Below are positions 1 through 8,449 of a stretch of DNA of 64,000 nt, one piece after another. Positions within the stretch are counted from its first letter, which is position 1; every line of letters starts with the position of its first letter. The notes under the pieces are model-generated. The model saw only the letters and a list, made by a program, of their open reading frames with translations. It was not told where the DNA came from and ran no database searches. This DNA is from Solibacillus sp. FSL R5-0449 (GTDB taxonomy: Bacteria > Bacillota > Bacilli > Bacillales_A > Planococcaceae). The stretch lies in contig NZ_CP150239.1 of the NCBI RefSeq assembly GCF_037975215.1, positions 472,001-536,000 of the forward strand. The letters are read 5' to 3'. Position numbers and translations under genes: made by a program.

Positions 1-63
1 ATTCTCTTATACAAAGTTGAAGCATGTCTTCATTTTGACCATCATTCAAATTGTTAAACCTTA

Positions 64-1248
64 TTATTTCACAACCGTCTGCGCAAACAGACCAAGCTTC
101 GCAACACGGTGCATTGCTTCGCGCAAACGTTCTTCATCGACGAGCAGCCCGACGCGAATATAGCCTTCGCCGTACTCGCCAAACCCATTGCCGGCTGCAA
201 CGGCAATATCCGCTCTTTCCAGTAAAAAGTCCGCGAACAGTTCACTCGTATATGGTGCAGGTACAGGAAGCCATGCAAAGAATGAACCTTTCGGAGCGGT
301 CACTTCCCAGCCGATTTTATGAGCTTCTTCAACGAGCACATTGCGGCGGCGCTCATATAATGCACGCAATTCCTCAACACAAGATTGTTCTTCATTCAGT
401 GCTACTGCTGCAGCATGCTGAATCGCCGGGAACTGGCTGCAAAACAGATGGTCCTGAATAATATTGATCGCTTCAATCATTTTTGCGTTACCAACAGCAA
501 AGCCGATGCGCCAGCCTGCCATATTGTATGATTTGGACAATGTATAAAGCTCAATGCCGACTTCTTTTGCACCGGGTGCCTGCAGGAAGCTTGGCGGGCG
601 TTCTCCATCAAAGCCGAGTGCCCCGTAAGCGAAGTCATGGGCAACCGCAATGTTATTTTCTTTAGCGAACTGTACGGTCTGTTTAAAAAATTCGGGCGTT
701 GCGACACCGCCAGTCGGGTTGTTCGGATAGTTTAAATACATCATTTTTGCCCGGCTTTTAATTTCTGCGGACAATGCCTTGTATTCCGGCAAAAAGTGAT
801 TTTCCTCTTGAAGCGGCATCGTATCAAACTTCACATCCGCAAGTGCGACACCGGATAAGTAATCCGGATAACCCGGATCAGGAAGGAGCATATAATCACC
901 CGGATTCAGGAGACCAAGCGGAAGTTCGACTAAACCGATTTTCGTTCCGCCAAGGATGGCCACTTCTGTAGTGGGATCAATGTCGATATCATACTCACGT
1001 TTATAAAAGTCTGCAGCTGCCTGCTTGAGCTCTGCAATACCACGGAACGGAGAATATTTGTGCGTTTGCGGATCGTTTGCCGCATTTTGCAGTGCCTCCA
1101 CAATATGTGCCGGTGTTGGCTGATCGGGATTCCCTTGACCTAAATTAATCACATCGCGCCCTTGGGCTAGCGCTTCATTTACTTTGTTTACAAGTGCTGC
1201 GAAAAACTGTTGAGGTAACTGCTGCAGCTTTTTCGAGAATTCAATCAT
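64..1248 (-). CDS. mtnE: PLP-dependent aminotransferase, methionine salvage type
   Basis: A 394-residue class I/II aminotransferase of the fold-type I family. It shows the PNNPTG segment (residues 175-180), Asp205 in the HDFAYG motif that contacts the pyridine nitrogen, Lys239 in SKSYNMAGWR that would form the Schiff base with PLP, and Arg365 in YIRVGL that binds the substrate carboxylate. The sequence resembles B. subtilis MtnE (YkrV), which transaminates 2-oxo-4-methylthiobutyrate to methionine. The divergent neighbour is an MtnU-type amidohydrolase, the same arrangement as ykrV-ykrU, which supports the assignment. The ATG start is preceded by GAGGTGAT at good spacing. No S-box riboswitch is visible upstream. 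A broader-specificity aminotransferase cannot be excluded. Confidence 0.85.
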   Translation of the reverse strand: MIEFSKKLQQLPQQFFAALVNKVNEALAQGRDVINLGQGNPDQPTPAHIVEALQNAANDPQTHKYSPFRGIAELKQAAADFYKREYDIDIDPTTEVAILGGTKIGLVELPLGLLNPGDYMLLPDPGYPDYLSGVALADVKFDTMPLQEENHFLPEYKALSAEIKSRAKMMYLNYPNNPTGGVATPEFFKQTVQFAKENNIAVAHDFAYGALGFDGERPPSFLQAPGAKEVGIELYTLSKSYNMAGWRIGFAVGNAKMIEAINIIQDHLFCSQFPAIQHAAAVALNEEQSCVEELRALYERRRNVLVEEAHKIGWEVTAPKGSFFAWLPVPAPYTSELFADFLLERADIAVAAGNGFGEYGEGYIRVGLLVDEERLREAMHRVAKLGLFAQTVVK

Positions 1249-1293
1249 TCTTTATCACCTCTGAAAAATAGTAAGGTTAATGTTAGTCTAAAA

Positions 1294-1346
1294 CTTCACT
1301 TAAGTAAAGTGAAGATTTTGACAACTTATAATGAGATGTTACAATG
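1294..1346 (+). promoter_or_regulatory. mtnU promoter with adjacent palindrome
   Basis: TTGACA at 1318-1323 and TACAAT at 1340-1345 with a 16-nt spacer form a sigma-A-like promoter for mtnU. Directly upstream, CTTCACTT (1294-1301) and AAGTGAAG (1307-1314) make a perfect 8-bp inverted repeat with a 5-nt centre, placed between the two divergent genes, so it could be an operator serving both. The regulator is unknown. Confidence 0.55.
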
Positions 1347-1399
1347 AGTACGAATATGCGAAAATAGATTCGCACGGAATATTTAAGGCGGTGGCAGTT

Positions 1400-2191
1400 A
1401 TGAAAATTGGTTGTATTCAATTGAATGTTGGTTTTGGCAAGGTTGATGAAAACTATGAACGCGCGGAGAAGTTTATTCGAGAAGCGGTAGCAGGCGGCGC
1501 GGAAATCGTTGTATTACCGGAAATGTGGAATACAGGCTATGCGCTTGAAAAACTGGAAGAGCTGGCGGACGAAAATGGGGAACGTACGAAAGCATTTTTA
1601 AGCAGGCTTTCAAAAGAATTGGCGGTACATATTGTAGGTGGATCGGTATCGGTGAAGCGTGATGATAAGTTTTACAATACGATGTACACGTACAGTCGTG
1701 ATGGGGAGTTAGTTGGCGAGTACAGTAAAGTGCATTTATTCCGCTTAATGAATGAGCATTTGTATTTGGAATCCGGCAGTGACATGAACCGTTTCGCATT
1801 AGGCGAACTTGAAGCAGGCGGAGCGATTTGCTATGATATTCGCTTCCCGGAATGGCTGCGTTCCCACGCGTTGGATGGCGCTAAGGTACTGTTCGTACCT
1901 GCACAATGGCCAACACCACGTATTGACCACTGGAAAATATTACTGCAGGCGCGAGCAATTGAAAACCAGTGCTTCGTCGTTGCGGTAAATCGTATTGCCC
2001 GTAAAGTGGAAAATTTCAATGGTCAGTCAATGATTATCGGGCCATGGGGTGAAGTGCTTTGGACAGGCGCAGAAGATGAGGAGCTGGCGATTATTGACGT
2101 TGATTTTTCAACAGTTGATGAAGTGCGCGGCCGCATCCCTGTATATGAAGATCGCCGTCCGGGTCTCTATGAAAAAGTAATAAAAGAATAA
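1400..2191 (+). CDS. mtnU: Carbon-nitrogen hydrolase, MtnU-type omega-amidase
   Basis: A 263-residue nitrilase-superfamily amidohydrolase. The Glu-Lys-Cys triad is visible as Glu41 (LPEMWNT), Lys110 (EYSKVHLF) and Cys144 (AICYDIRFPEW). The family hydrolyses omega-amides. Next to the aminotransferase MtnE it would remove 2-oxo-glutaramate or a related amide formed by glutamine-dependent transamination. The frame stays open upstream to 1331, but the ATG at 1400 follows an AAGGCGGTG ribosome binding site and gives the family's usual N-terminus (MKIGCIQLN), so it is chosen. Divergent from mtnE. Confidence 0.85.
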   Translation: MKIGCIQLNVGFGKVDENYERAEKFIREAVAGGAEIVVLPEMWNTGYALEKLEELADENGERTKAFLSRLSKELAVHIVGGSVSVKRDDKFYNTMYTYSRDGELVGEYSKVHLFRLMNEHLYLESGSDMNRFALGELEAGGAICYDIRFPEWLRSHALDGAKVLFVPAQWPTPRIDHWKILLQARAIENQCFVVAVNRIARKVENFNGQSMIIGPWGEVLWTGAEDEELAIIDVDFSTVDEVRGRIPVYEDRRPGLYEKVIKE

Positions 2192-2196
2192 ATTTT

Positions 2197-2231
2197 AAAG
2201 CGTACTGGATGAATGCCGGTGCGCTTTTTTT
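2197..2231 (+). terminator. Terminator after mtnU
   Basis: AAAGCGTACTGG pairs with CCGGTGCGCTTT (12 bp with G-U wobbles) around a 6-nt loop and runs into seven T residues. Confidence 0.85.
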
Positions 2232-2335
2232 GCATTTAGCAGCAAATTAACTCACTGATACATAAAAAAATCTCTCCAGAACCAAAACAACCACTACTTT
2301 CCACTTGCCATCTCACACGTCTCATTTTAATATAA

Positions 2336-2347
2336 GAACAAATGTTC
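2336..2347 (+). promoter_or_regulatory. LexA (DinR) box of the uvrX-yolD operon
   Basis: GAAC-AAAT-GTTC is a perfect match to the Gram-positive LexA core GAAC-N4-GTTC. It lies 20 nt upstream of the chosen start of the Y-family polymerase, which predicts SOS induction. Confidence 0.85.
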
Positions 2348-2367
2348 GATACAAGGAGATGAGCTTT

Positions 2368-3621
2368 ATGTATGAAAATGCGCCGGAACGTTCGATTATT
2401 TGTATTGATATGCGCAGTTTTTATGCAAGCTGTATTGCGTCGGTTGAAAATTTAAATGTAATGGAAGTCCCGATTGCGATTGTCGGAAATTTTCAGCAAA
2501 AGGGAAGTGTTGTACTTGCAGCATCCCCTCCGATGAAAAAGCGCTTTAATATTCGCACAGGTTCGCGATTGTACGAAATCCCGCCACATCCGGATATTCG
2601 TCTTTTTGAGCCGCGGATGTCATTTTTTATACGCATATCAATGGAAATTACACGTCTGTTCAACGAATTCGTTCCAAAAGAGGCCATTCATGTATATAGC
2701 GTCGACGAAAGTTTTATCGATTTAACCGGAACCGAAAAATTATGGGGACCGCCTGAAGAAACGGCAAAATACATTCAGCAGCTCGTTTACAACCAATTTG
2801 AAATTCCATGTGCAGTCGGTTTCGGCCCAAATATGCTGATGGCAAAATTGGCGCTCGATATCGAAGCAAAAAAGACGGGATTTGCAAAATGGACATATAA
2901 TGATGTACCGGAAAAACTGTGGCCGATTATGCCGCTATCCACGATGTGGGGAATCGGCAGCCGTACGGAAAGAACGCTGAATCATATGGGCATTTACTCG
3001 GTCTATGATTTGGCGCATGCCGATTTAGCGTTACTAGAAAAGCGCTTCGGCGTTCTCGGCAATCAGCTGTATTACCATGCGTGGGGAATCGATCACTCGA
3101 CAGTCGGTGCGCCGATTATGCAAGGACAAATCAGCTTCGGCAAGGGGCAGATGCTGATGCGCGATTATCGCAGTCGAAAGGAAATTTTAGTCGTATTGCT
3201 GGAAATGTGTGAAGACGTGGCGAGGCGGGCGCGGGAAGCGAAAAAAATCGGACGGACGATTTCATTAGGGCTTAGCTACAGTAAAGATGCCTTCGGGGGT
3301 GGATTTCATCGTTCACGCACAATCGATGAGCCGACAAACGATACATTGAAAATTTTCGAAGTGTGCAAGCAGCTGCTTGACGAATTTTATGCCGAACGAC
3401 CGGCACGCAAAATTACGATTACATTAAGCAATATTGAAAGCGAATATTCGATGCAGCTCAGCCTGTTCGATGAAATGCGTTGGCGCAACCGCAAGCTCGG
3501 AGAAACGATGGACCGTTTACGTACGAAATACGGTACAACAGCGATATTGCGTGCTGTTTCCTATACGGAAGCAGGTACTGCACTGACACGGGCTAAATTA
3601 GTAGGCGGGCATAAACAATAA
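2368..3621 (+). CDS. uvrX: Y-family DNA polymerase, UvrX/YqjW type
   Basis: A 417-residue translesion polymerase. The palm-domain metal ligands are Asp14 (CIDMRSFYASC) and Asp113-Glu114 (YSVDESFIDL). Helix-hairpin-helix and little-finger regions follow. QLSLF near the C terminus is a textbook sliding-clamp binding pentapeptide, placing the enzyme at stalled forks. It resembles plasmid/chromosomal UvrX and YqjW of Bacillus. The ATG at 2368 sits 9 nt after AAGGAG; the in-frame ATG at 2359 abuts the ribosome binding site and is unlikely. It forms an operon with a YolD-like gene, the usual pairing, under a LexA box. Lesion specificity cannot be read from sequence. Confidence 0.9.
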   Translation: MYENAPERSIICIDMRSFYASCIASVENLNVMEVPIAIVGNFQQKGSVVLAASPPMKKRFNIRTGSRLYEIPPHPDIRLFEPRMSFFIRISMEITRLFNEFVPKEAIHVYSVDESFIDLTGTEKLWGPPEETAKYIQQLVYNQFEIPCAVGFGPNMLMAKLALDIEAKKTGFAKWTYNDVPEKLWPIMPLSTMWGIGSRTERTLNHMGIYSVYDLAHADLALLEKRFGVLGNQLYYHAWGIDHSTVGAPIMQGQISFGKGQMLMRDYRSRKEILVVLLEMCEDVARRAREAKKIGRTISLGLSYSKDAFGGGFHRSRTIDEPTNDTLKIFEVCKQLLDEFYAERPARKITITLSNIESEYSMQLSLFDEMRWRNRKLGETMDRLRTKYGTTAILRAVSYTEAGTALTRAKLVGGHKQ

Positions 3622-3633
3622 GGAGTGAAGGCG

Positions 3634-3954
3634 ATGAACAAGGATAGAGGAACAATTAAATGGAACGCAATGATGCTGCCGGAGCATGTCAAACTATTGC
3701 GTGAATGGCAAGAAGAGGACGCACTTGTTACCCAACCCCAACTCGACGAAGCCCAGTTAGAACAAATTAACATCAATCTGCAGAGAGCCTACACAGAGCA
3801 TTGCCCGATCCAACTAAAAGTATGGGAGCAAACAGGCCACTATACAGTTTCCGGGGCAATTCAAAAAATCAACATCCACGAACAATACGTAAAACTGACA
3901 AACAGCGAAAAAATTCAGTTCCACCATATTTATGAAGCGCTATTGGATGAGTAG
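3634..3954 (+). CDS. YolD-like protein
   Basis: A 106-residue protein with the YolD-like pattern: N-terminal RGTIKWNAMMLPEHVKLL followed by a short beta-rich region (GAIQKINIHEQYVKL). The family is found mostly beside UvrX/YqjW-type Y-family polymerases and is thought to act with them. The ribosome binding site (AAGGAG, 3620-3625) overlaps the uvrX stop codon, so translation is probably coupled. The ATG at 3634 has the better spacing; a GTG at 3625 overlaps the ribosome binding site. The biochemical role is not established. Confidence 0.85.
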   Translation: MNKDRGTIKWNAMMLPEHVKLLREWQEEDALVTQPQLDEAQLEQININLQRAYTEHCPIQLKVWEQTGHYTVSGAIQKINIHEQYVKLTNSEKIQFHHIYEALLDE

Positions 3955-4008
3955 ACTTTCCAATTGTCCAATAAAAAATAGAAACGATAAAACCAGATAT
4001 TAAGCAAG

Positions 4009-4145
4009 TTGATTGGAATGGAGGGGAGGCGACTCCAGCGGGAATAGCGCGAGCGAGAGACTACAGGCTCGAGCCGTGCCCGCGGAAAGCGTCCGACCCG
4101 GAATGGAAATCAACCCCATTTTAGAAAGAGAAATTAATTTCTCTC
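4009..4145 (+). repeat. Dispersed intergenic element, copy A, with trailing hairpin
   Basis: A GC-rich element (4009-4113) that begins TTGATTGGAATGGAGGGG and ends GGAATGGAAATCAA, so its ends are short inverted repeats. It contains GCCCGCGGAAAGCGTCC, shared with copy B at 39.8 kb. A palindromic hairpin (AGAGAAATT/AATTTCTCT, 4128-4145) follows. GC content is clearly above the flanks. The gap 3955-4423 holds nothing else I can recognise besides the ribosome binding site of the next gene. The frame open through the element (4013-4237) has no ribosome binding site and is not called. Confidence 0.7.
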
Positions 4146-4423
4146 AATCTTATAACGAGAACCACCCTAATAGAAGCAATTTTTCTATTCGAATATTTCA
4201 CACGTACAAATGTATTGCTCAAAAAGAATATTTTTAACGTATTGTTTTTTACAAAAGAACACCCTATAATAAATTTCATGAAAATGTTTGAACATCAAGT
4301 TTTGTGGATGGCTCTATGTATTTTCCACAAGGACATTTGTTTTAATAGATGAGAAATAATAGACGGTATATTCAGCGGTAACAGGCTGAAAAACTGTCTT
4401 TTAAAGGATAGGGAGGCTTCAGC

Positions 4424-5374
4424 TTGAAGAAAATTATGGTGACCGGTGCTTTAGGTCAAATTGGTTCGGAATTAGTAGAGAAATTACGCCATACGTATGG
4501 CACAGATAATGTATTGGCAACAGATATTCGAAAAATTGATCAGCATGAAGGTCCATTTGAAGTATTGGATGTAACAGATGGGAAACGCATGCACACACTT
4601 GCCCATGATTTTGGTGCAGACACGATGATACACATGGCTGCATTACTCTCGGCAACAGCAGAAAAAAATCCGGTATTCGCCTGGAATTTAAATATGGGCG
4701 GTTTAATGAATGCACTTGAAGTGGCACGTGAACTGGATATGCAGTTTTTCACGCCAAGTTCAATCGGCGCGTTCGGTCCTTCTACGCCAAAGGACAATAC
4801 ACCACAAGATACACTGCAGCGCCCAACAACGATGTACGGTGTCAATAAAGTAGCAGGCGAATTATTATGCGACTACTACTACACACGTTACGGACTGGAT
4901 ACACGCGGTGTCCGTTTCCCGGGGTTGATTTCTTATGTGACGCCACCTGGTGGAGGAACGACGGACTATGCGGTAGATATTTATTATAAAGCAATTGCGG
5001 AAGGACGCTACACATCGTATATTGCAGAAGGTACGTATATGGATATGATGTATATGCCGGATGCACTGCAGGCCATTGTTGATTTAATGGAAGCAGACCC
5101 GGCAAAGCTTATGCATCGCAATGCATTTAATATTTCGGCGATGAGCTTTGAGCCGTCTCAAATCGCAGCCGAAATTAAAAAGCATATTCCTGGCTTCACA
5201 ATGGATTATGATGTGGACCCAATTCGTCAGGCAATTGCCGACAGCTGGCCAAATGCAATCGACTCATCAGCAGCGATTAAGGAATGGGGCTTTAAAGCAA
5301 GCTACGATCTGGAAAAAATGACGGTCGATATGCTGGAAAAACTAAAAGTACGATTAGCGCAAAACGCAATTTAA
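4424..5374 (+). CDS. NAD-dependent epimerase/L-threonine 3-dehydrogenase-like
   Basis: A 316-residue extended short-chain dehydrogenase. It has the NAD-binding GALGQIG motif (8-14), Ser112/Ser113, and the Tyr138-x3-Lys142 catalytic pair (TMYGVNK). [16 protein letters not shown] and the DMMYMPD segment match the SDR-type threonine dehydrogenases that oxidise L-threonine to 2-amino-3-oxobutyrate. No glycine C-acetyltransferase (kbl) neighbour is present to confirm it. Start is TTG, with GGGAGG 7 nt upstream. Monocistronic between an upstream repeat and a strong terminator. Confidence 0.8.
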   Translation: MKKIMVTGALGQIGSELVEKLRHTYGTDNVLATDIRKIDQHEGPFEVLDVTDGKRMHTLAHDFGADTMIHMAALLSATAEKNPVFAWNLNMGGLMNALEVARELDMQFFTPSSIGAFGPSTPKDNTPQDTLQRPTTMYGVNKVAGELLCDYYYTRYGLDTRGVRFPGLISYVTPPGGGTTDYAVDIYYKAIAEGRYTSYIAEGTYMDMMYMPDALQAIVDLMEADPAKLMHRNAFNISAMSFEPSQIAAEIKKHIPGFTMDYDVDPIRQAIADSWPNAIDSSAAIKEWGFKASYDLEKMTVDMLEKLKVRLAQNAI

Positions 5375-5382
5375 CTTATAGA

Positions 5383-5426
5383 AGCGAGTGAAACTGTTGG
5401 CAAGCAGTTCACTCGCTTTTTTATTT
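5383..5426 (+). terminator. Terminator after the epimerase gene
   Basis: GCGAGTGAA and CTG arms pair with CAG and TTCACTCGC, followed by a T run starting at 5416. Confidence 0.85.
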
Positions 5427-5510
5427 TATAGGGCTGCCTGCGGATAGCCTTTATGAAAAGCGAAATTCAGTAATTTCCATTTTCCGCAGAAAAAAGAAAT
5501 TGCTGCATTA

Positions 5511-5541
5511 TTGACAAAATATTTTCATTTTTCAGTATATT
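5511..5541 (+). promoter_or_regulatory. Possible promoter of the acyl-CoA synthetase gene
   Basis: TTGACA (5511-5516) is followed after a long 19-nt spacer by TATATT (5536-5541). The -35 is perfect but the spacing is suboptimal, and the long leader (about 95 nt) leaves room for other control. Confidence 0.4.
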
Positions 5542-5638
5542 ATATTAGAATGATGTTGTGGGAGAAATTAGGAGGCGTTTTATCAGTAATGGGGATTGCC
5601 GGTAAAAGATAACGTCTCATAAAAGGGGGAAATATATA

Positions 5639-7255
5639 ATGATGATGCAAACACCACTCGTTCTAACAGATATGATTAAGCGTGCAGAAACGTATTATGC
5701 ACACAAAGAAATTATTTCACGTACAAGTGAGGAAAAGGTTCATCGCCTTACATACGGGCAATGGGTGAAACGCACAAGAAAGCTGGCGCACGCATTAACC
5801 AAGCTGGGCATGGAGCGCGGCGACAAGATTGCGTCGTTTGCCTGGAATCAGCACCGCCATTTAGAAGCATATTTTGCGGTTCCATGTACAGGTGCAATTT
5901 TGCATATGGTTAATATCCGCCTGTCACCGGAACATATTGCGTACATTATTAATCATGCGGAAGATAAAATAATTTTAATAGATGAAGATTTAGTGCCGCT
6001 CATTGAAGAAGTGCAGTCGGAGCTGAAAACAATTGAACATTACATCATTATGGCGGATGGGGAGCTGCCGGAAACGACTTTGCCGAATGTACTGTCATAC
6101 GAGGCATTGCTGGAAGAAGCAGATGAAAACTTTGCGTTCCCGGAAGATTTGGATGAAAATGCGCCGGCAAGCATGTGCTATACAAGCGCAACAACAGGAA
6201 ATCCAAAAGGGGTCGTGTATACACATCGTTCGCTCGTACTGCATTCCATGTCGATTTCAATGGTGGATACGATGGCAATTTCAGAACGTGACACAATTTT
6301 ACCGATTGTTCCGATGTTCCATGTCAACGCTTGGGGGATGCCGTTTGCAGCAGTGAATGTAGGGGCGACGCAAGTATTGATCGGCTCTCAGTTTACACCG
6401 TCATTAATATTGGATTTCATTGAGCAATACAATGTAACGAAAACCGCGGGTGTCCCGACAATCTGGCTTGGCGCATTGCAGGAGCAGGAAAAAAGAGCAC
6501 GTAATTTATCGACATTACAAGCTATTTTCTGTGGAGGGTCTGCTTCACCAAAAGGGCTTATTAAAAAATATGAAGAAATGGGCGTCAATTATATTGTGGC
6601 ATACGGCATGACGGAAACTTCACCGATTGTTTCAATGTCACGTGATATGTCACATATGGATGACTGGTCATTGGATGAAAAAATCGAAACACGCGCGATG
6701 CAAGGTTTAACGGTTCCGGGGATAGAGTCAAGCATCGTCAATGAAAACGGTGAAGTACCTTGGGATGGCGAAACAATGGGCGAGCTGCGTCTGCGTGGTC
6801 CATGGATTGCGGCAGAATATTATAAAGATGAACGTACAGCGGAAGCATTTTCTAATGGTTGGCTATATACAGGTGATATCGCGGTTCGTTCAAAAGAGGG
6901 ATTCATTAAAATAACAGATCGAACGAAAGATTTGATCAAATCCGGTGGTGAGTGGATCTCGTCCGTTGATTTGGAAAATGCGCTCATGTCGCATGAAGCG
7001 GTATTTGAAGCGGCGGTCATCGCCATTCCACATGCGAAATGGCAGGAGCGTCCGCTGGCATGTGTTGTCCTGAAAGAGGGAGCAAATGCAACTAGAGAAG
7101 AGCTAACGTTATTTTTGGAAGGTCAATTTGCTAAGTGGTGGTTGCCGGATGATATCGTCTTCTTAACGGAAATTCCGAAAACTTCTGTCGGGAAATTCTT
7201 AAAGGCAAAGTTACGCGAAAATGTGAATGAAATTTATCCACAGCTCCAACTATAG
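5639..7255 (+). CDS. Fatty acyl-CoA synthetase (AMP-forming)
   Basis: A 538-residue member of the adenylate-forming superfamily that activates a fatty acid to acyl-CoA via acyl-AMP. The phosphate-binding loop is YTSATTGNPKG (181-191; Ala where Gly is usual). YGMTET lies near residue 320, WLYTGD and DRTKDLIKSGGEWIS follow, and the C-terminal SVGKFLK carries the catalytic lysine. Starts at an ATGATGATG run 8 nt after AAAGGGGGA. Length and motifs fit medium/long-chain ligases related to LcfB or YngI, but chain length is not deducible. Monocistronic, ending at a bidirectional terminator. Confidence 0.85.
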   Translation: MMMQTPLVLTDMIKRAETYYAHKEIISRTSEEKVHRLTYGQWVKRTRKLAHALTKLGMERGDKIASFAWNQHRHLEAYFAVPCTGAILHMVNIRLSPEHIAYIINHAEDKIILIDEDLVPLIEEVQSELKTIEHYIIMADGELPETTLPNVLSYEALLEEADENFAFPEDLDENAPASMCYTSATTGNPKGVVYTHRSLVLHSMSISMVDTMAISERDTILPIVPMFHVNAWGMPFAAVNVGATQVLIGSQFTPSLILDFIEQYNVTKTAGVPTIWLGALQEQEKRARNLSTLQAIFCGGSASPKGLIKKYEEMGVNYIVAYGMTETSPIVSMSRDMSHMDDWSLDEKIETRAMQGLTVPGIESSIVNENGEVPWDGETMGELRLRGPWIAAEYYKDERTAEAFSNGWLYTGDIAVRSKEGFIKITDRTKDLIKSGGEWISSVDLENALMSHEAVFEAAVIAIPHAKWQERPLACVVLKEGANATREELTLFLEGQFAKWWLPDDIVFLTEIPKTSVGKFLKAKLRENVNEIYPQLQL

Positions 7256-7272
7256 TGTGGAATGAAATAAAA

Positions 7273-7310
7273 AACGGGAAAGCATCGAATTACCGAGCGT
7301 TCCCGTTTTT
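7273..7310. terminator. Bidirectional terminator
   Basis: AACGGGAA (7273-7280) pairs with TTCCCGTT (7300-7307), with A and T tracts on the two sides, between convergent genes. The minus-strand gene's 3' end overlaps the stem. Confidence 0.75.
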
Positions 7311-7520
7311 TGTCGTCCCGCCTACGAAAAAGCGTTTCATAAGGGAGAGTCCTAAGTTGAAAAGGAAAATAATGAGTGCAACACGAAAGAATGCGACAAA
7401 GTATTGCCAAGTCGTTGTGCTGTCAATGAACAGCTTTGGCATGCTATCGACTAGCACATAAGTAAAATAACCGGCAATCGCGACAAAAAACAAACCCGCA
7501 AAAAAGTCCTTTACATTCAT
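7290..7520 (-). CDS. Small two-TM membrane protein, unknown function
   Basis: A 76-residue protein with two hydrophobic segments (about residues 6-25 and 38-62) and a basic C-terminal tail. It starts at ATG (MNVKDFFAG) with GGGGGT upstream. I do not recognise the family. The 3' end overlaps the shared terminator with the convergent acyl-CoA synthetase. Likely expressed as a single gene. Confidence 0.6.
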   Translation of the reverse strand: MNVKDFFAGLFFVAIAGYFTYVLVDSMPKLFIDSTTTWQYFVAFFRVALIIFLFNLGLSLMKRFFVGGTTKNGNAR

Positions 7521-7595
7521 CTTGAACCCCCACTAAATAGATTTAATCAAAGGATACCATATAAAGGAAACAGAATATATATATAGAAGAAAGTA

Positions 7596-7653
7596 GGATG
7601 CAAAGGTACTGATTGAAATGGGGGAACCCACTTATTCACTAGTCTTTGCATCC
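7596..7653. terminator. Nested inverted repeat downstream of trpA
   Basis: GGATGCAAAG (7596-7605) and CTTTGCATCC (7644-7653) form a perfect 10-bp stem enclosing a smaller TGGG-GGAA-CCCA hairpin. It sits just past the trpA stop codon. There is no good T tract on either side, so it may be a mRNA 3'-end stabiliser rather than an efficient terminator. Confidence 0.5.
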
Positions 7654-7669
7654 TCTTTATAAGCAACGA

Positions 7670-8449
7670 CTAAATTACAGCCGTCTTCTTCGTTGCCTGT
7701 ACAAGCGCTTCGATTGTTGCCCAGTCTTGCTCAACGAGTGCTGTAACAATTTTACTGCCGACAATTACGCCATCCGCAATGTCACCAAAGCTTTTTACAT
7801 GTTCAGTCGTAGAAATACCGAAACCTGCCAATACCGGAATATTGCTTGCTGCTTTCAAGTTTGTAAAGTGACCGGCAAGTTCTGTGGCAAAGCTTGCGCG
7901 TTCACCGGTAATACCGTTTACCGTAACCGCATAAACGAAGCCTTCACTTGCAGCGGCTAATTTTTTAATTCGTTCAGGAGGGCTCATCAATGATACGAGC
8001 TGGACGAGTGCAATGCCGTTTTCCTTTAACGCATCATGCAATAAGGCACTTTCTTCAAAAGGCATATCCGGTACAATCAGTCCTTCGACACCACCACGTT
8101 TTGCATCCTCTGCAAATACTTCAATTCCATAAGCCAGAATCGGGTTTAAGTACGTCATGACAACGAGCGGAATATGGATTTCCTGTGCAAAGCTTTGGAG
8201 TTCATCCAGTACCTTTTTCAATGTCACACCTTTGGCAAGTGCCCGTTCACCGGCTTGTTCAATAGTTGGTCCATCAGCTACAGGATCTGTAAATGGAATG
8301 CCGACTTCAATTGCGGAAACCCCGATTTGCTGAAGCTTTAATATAGTAGGTTTTAATGTTTCAAGCCCGCCATCGCCTGCCATAATATAAGGAACAAATG
8401 CTTTATCCCCTGCTGCTAATACGTTTTCTAGCTGTTTTTGCAATGTCAT
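7670..8449 (-). CDS. trpA: Tryptophan synthase alpha chain
   Basis: A 259-residue TIM-barrel enzyme that cleaves indole-3-glycerol phosphate to indole and glyceraldehyde 3-phosphate and channels indole to TrpB. Catalytic Glu48 and Asp59 lie in [16 protein letters not shown]. The phosphate-binding GFGIS segment is near the C-terminal third. ATG overlaps the trpB stop by 4 nt (ATGA). It is the last gene of the trp operon. Confidence 0.95.
   Translation of the reverse strand: MTLQKQLENVLAAGDKAFVPYIMAGDGGLETLKPTILKLQQIGVSAIEVGIPFTDPVADGPTIEQAGERALAKGVTLKKVLDELQSFAQEIHIPLVVMTYLNPILAYGIEVFAEDAKRGGVEGLIVPDMPFEESALLHDALKENGIALVQLVSLMSPPERIKKLAAASEGFVYAVTVNGITGERASFATELAGHFTNLKAASNIPVLAGFGISTTEHVKSFGDIADGVIVGSKIVTALVEQDWATIEALVQATKKTAVI

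Noticed and set aside
1473-1799. 108-codon minus-strand frame in mtnU
   Set aside because: Antisense shadow of a clearly identified gene, without start signals.
4013-4237. 74-codon frame in element copy A
   Set aside because: No ribosome binding site, lies inside the dispersed element, and the equivalent frame in copy B encodes a different extension.
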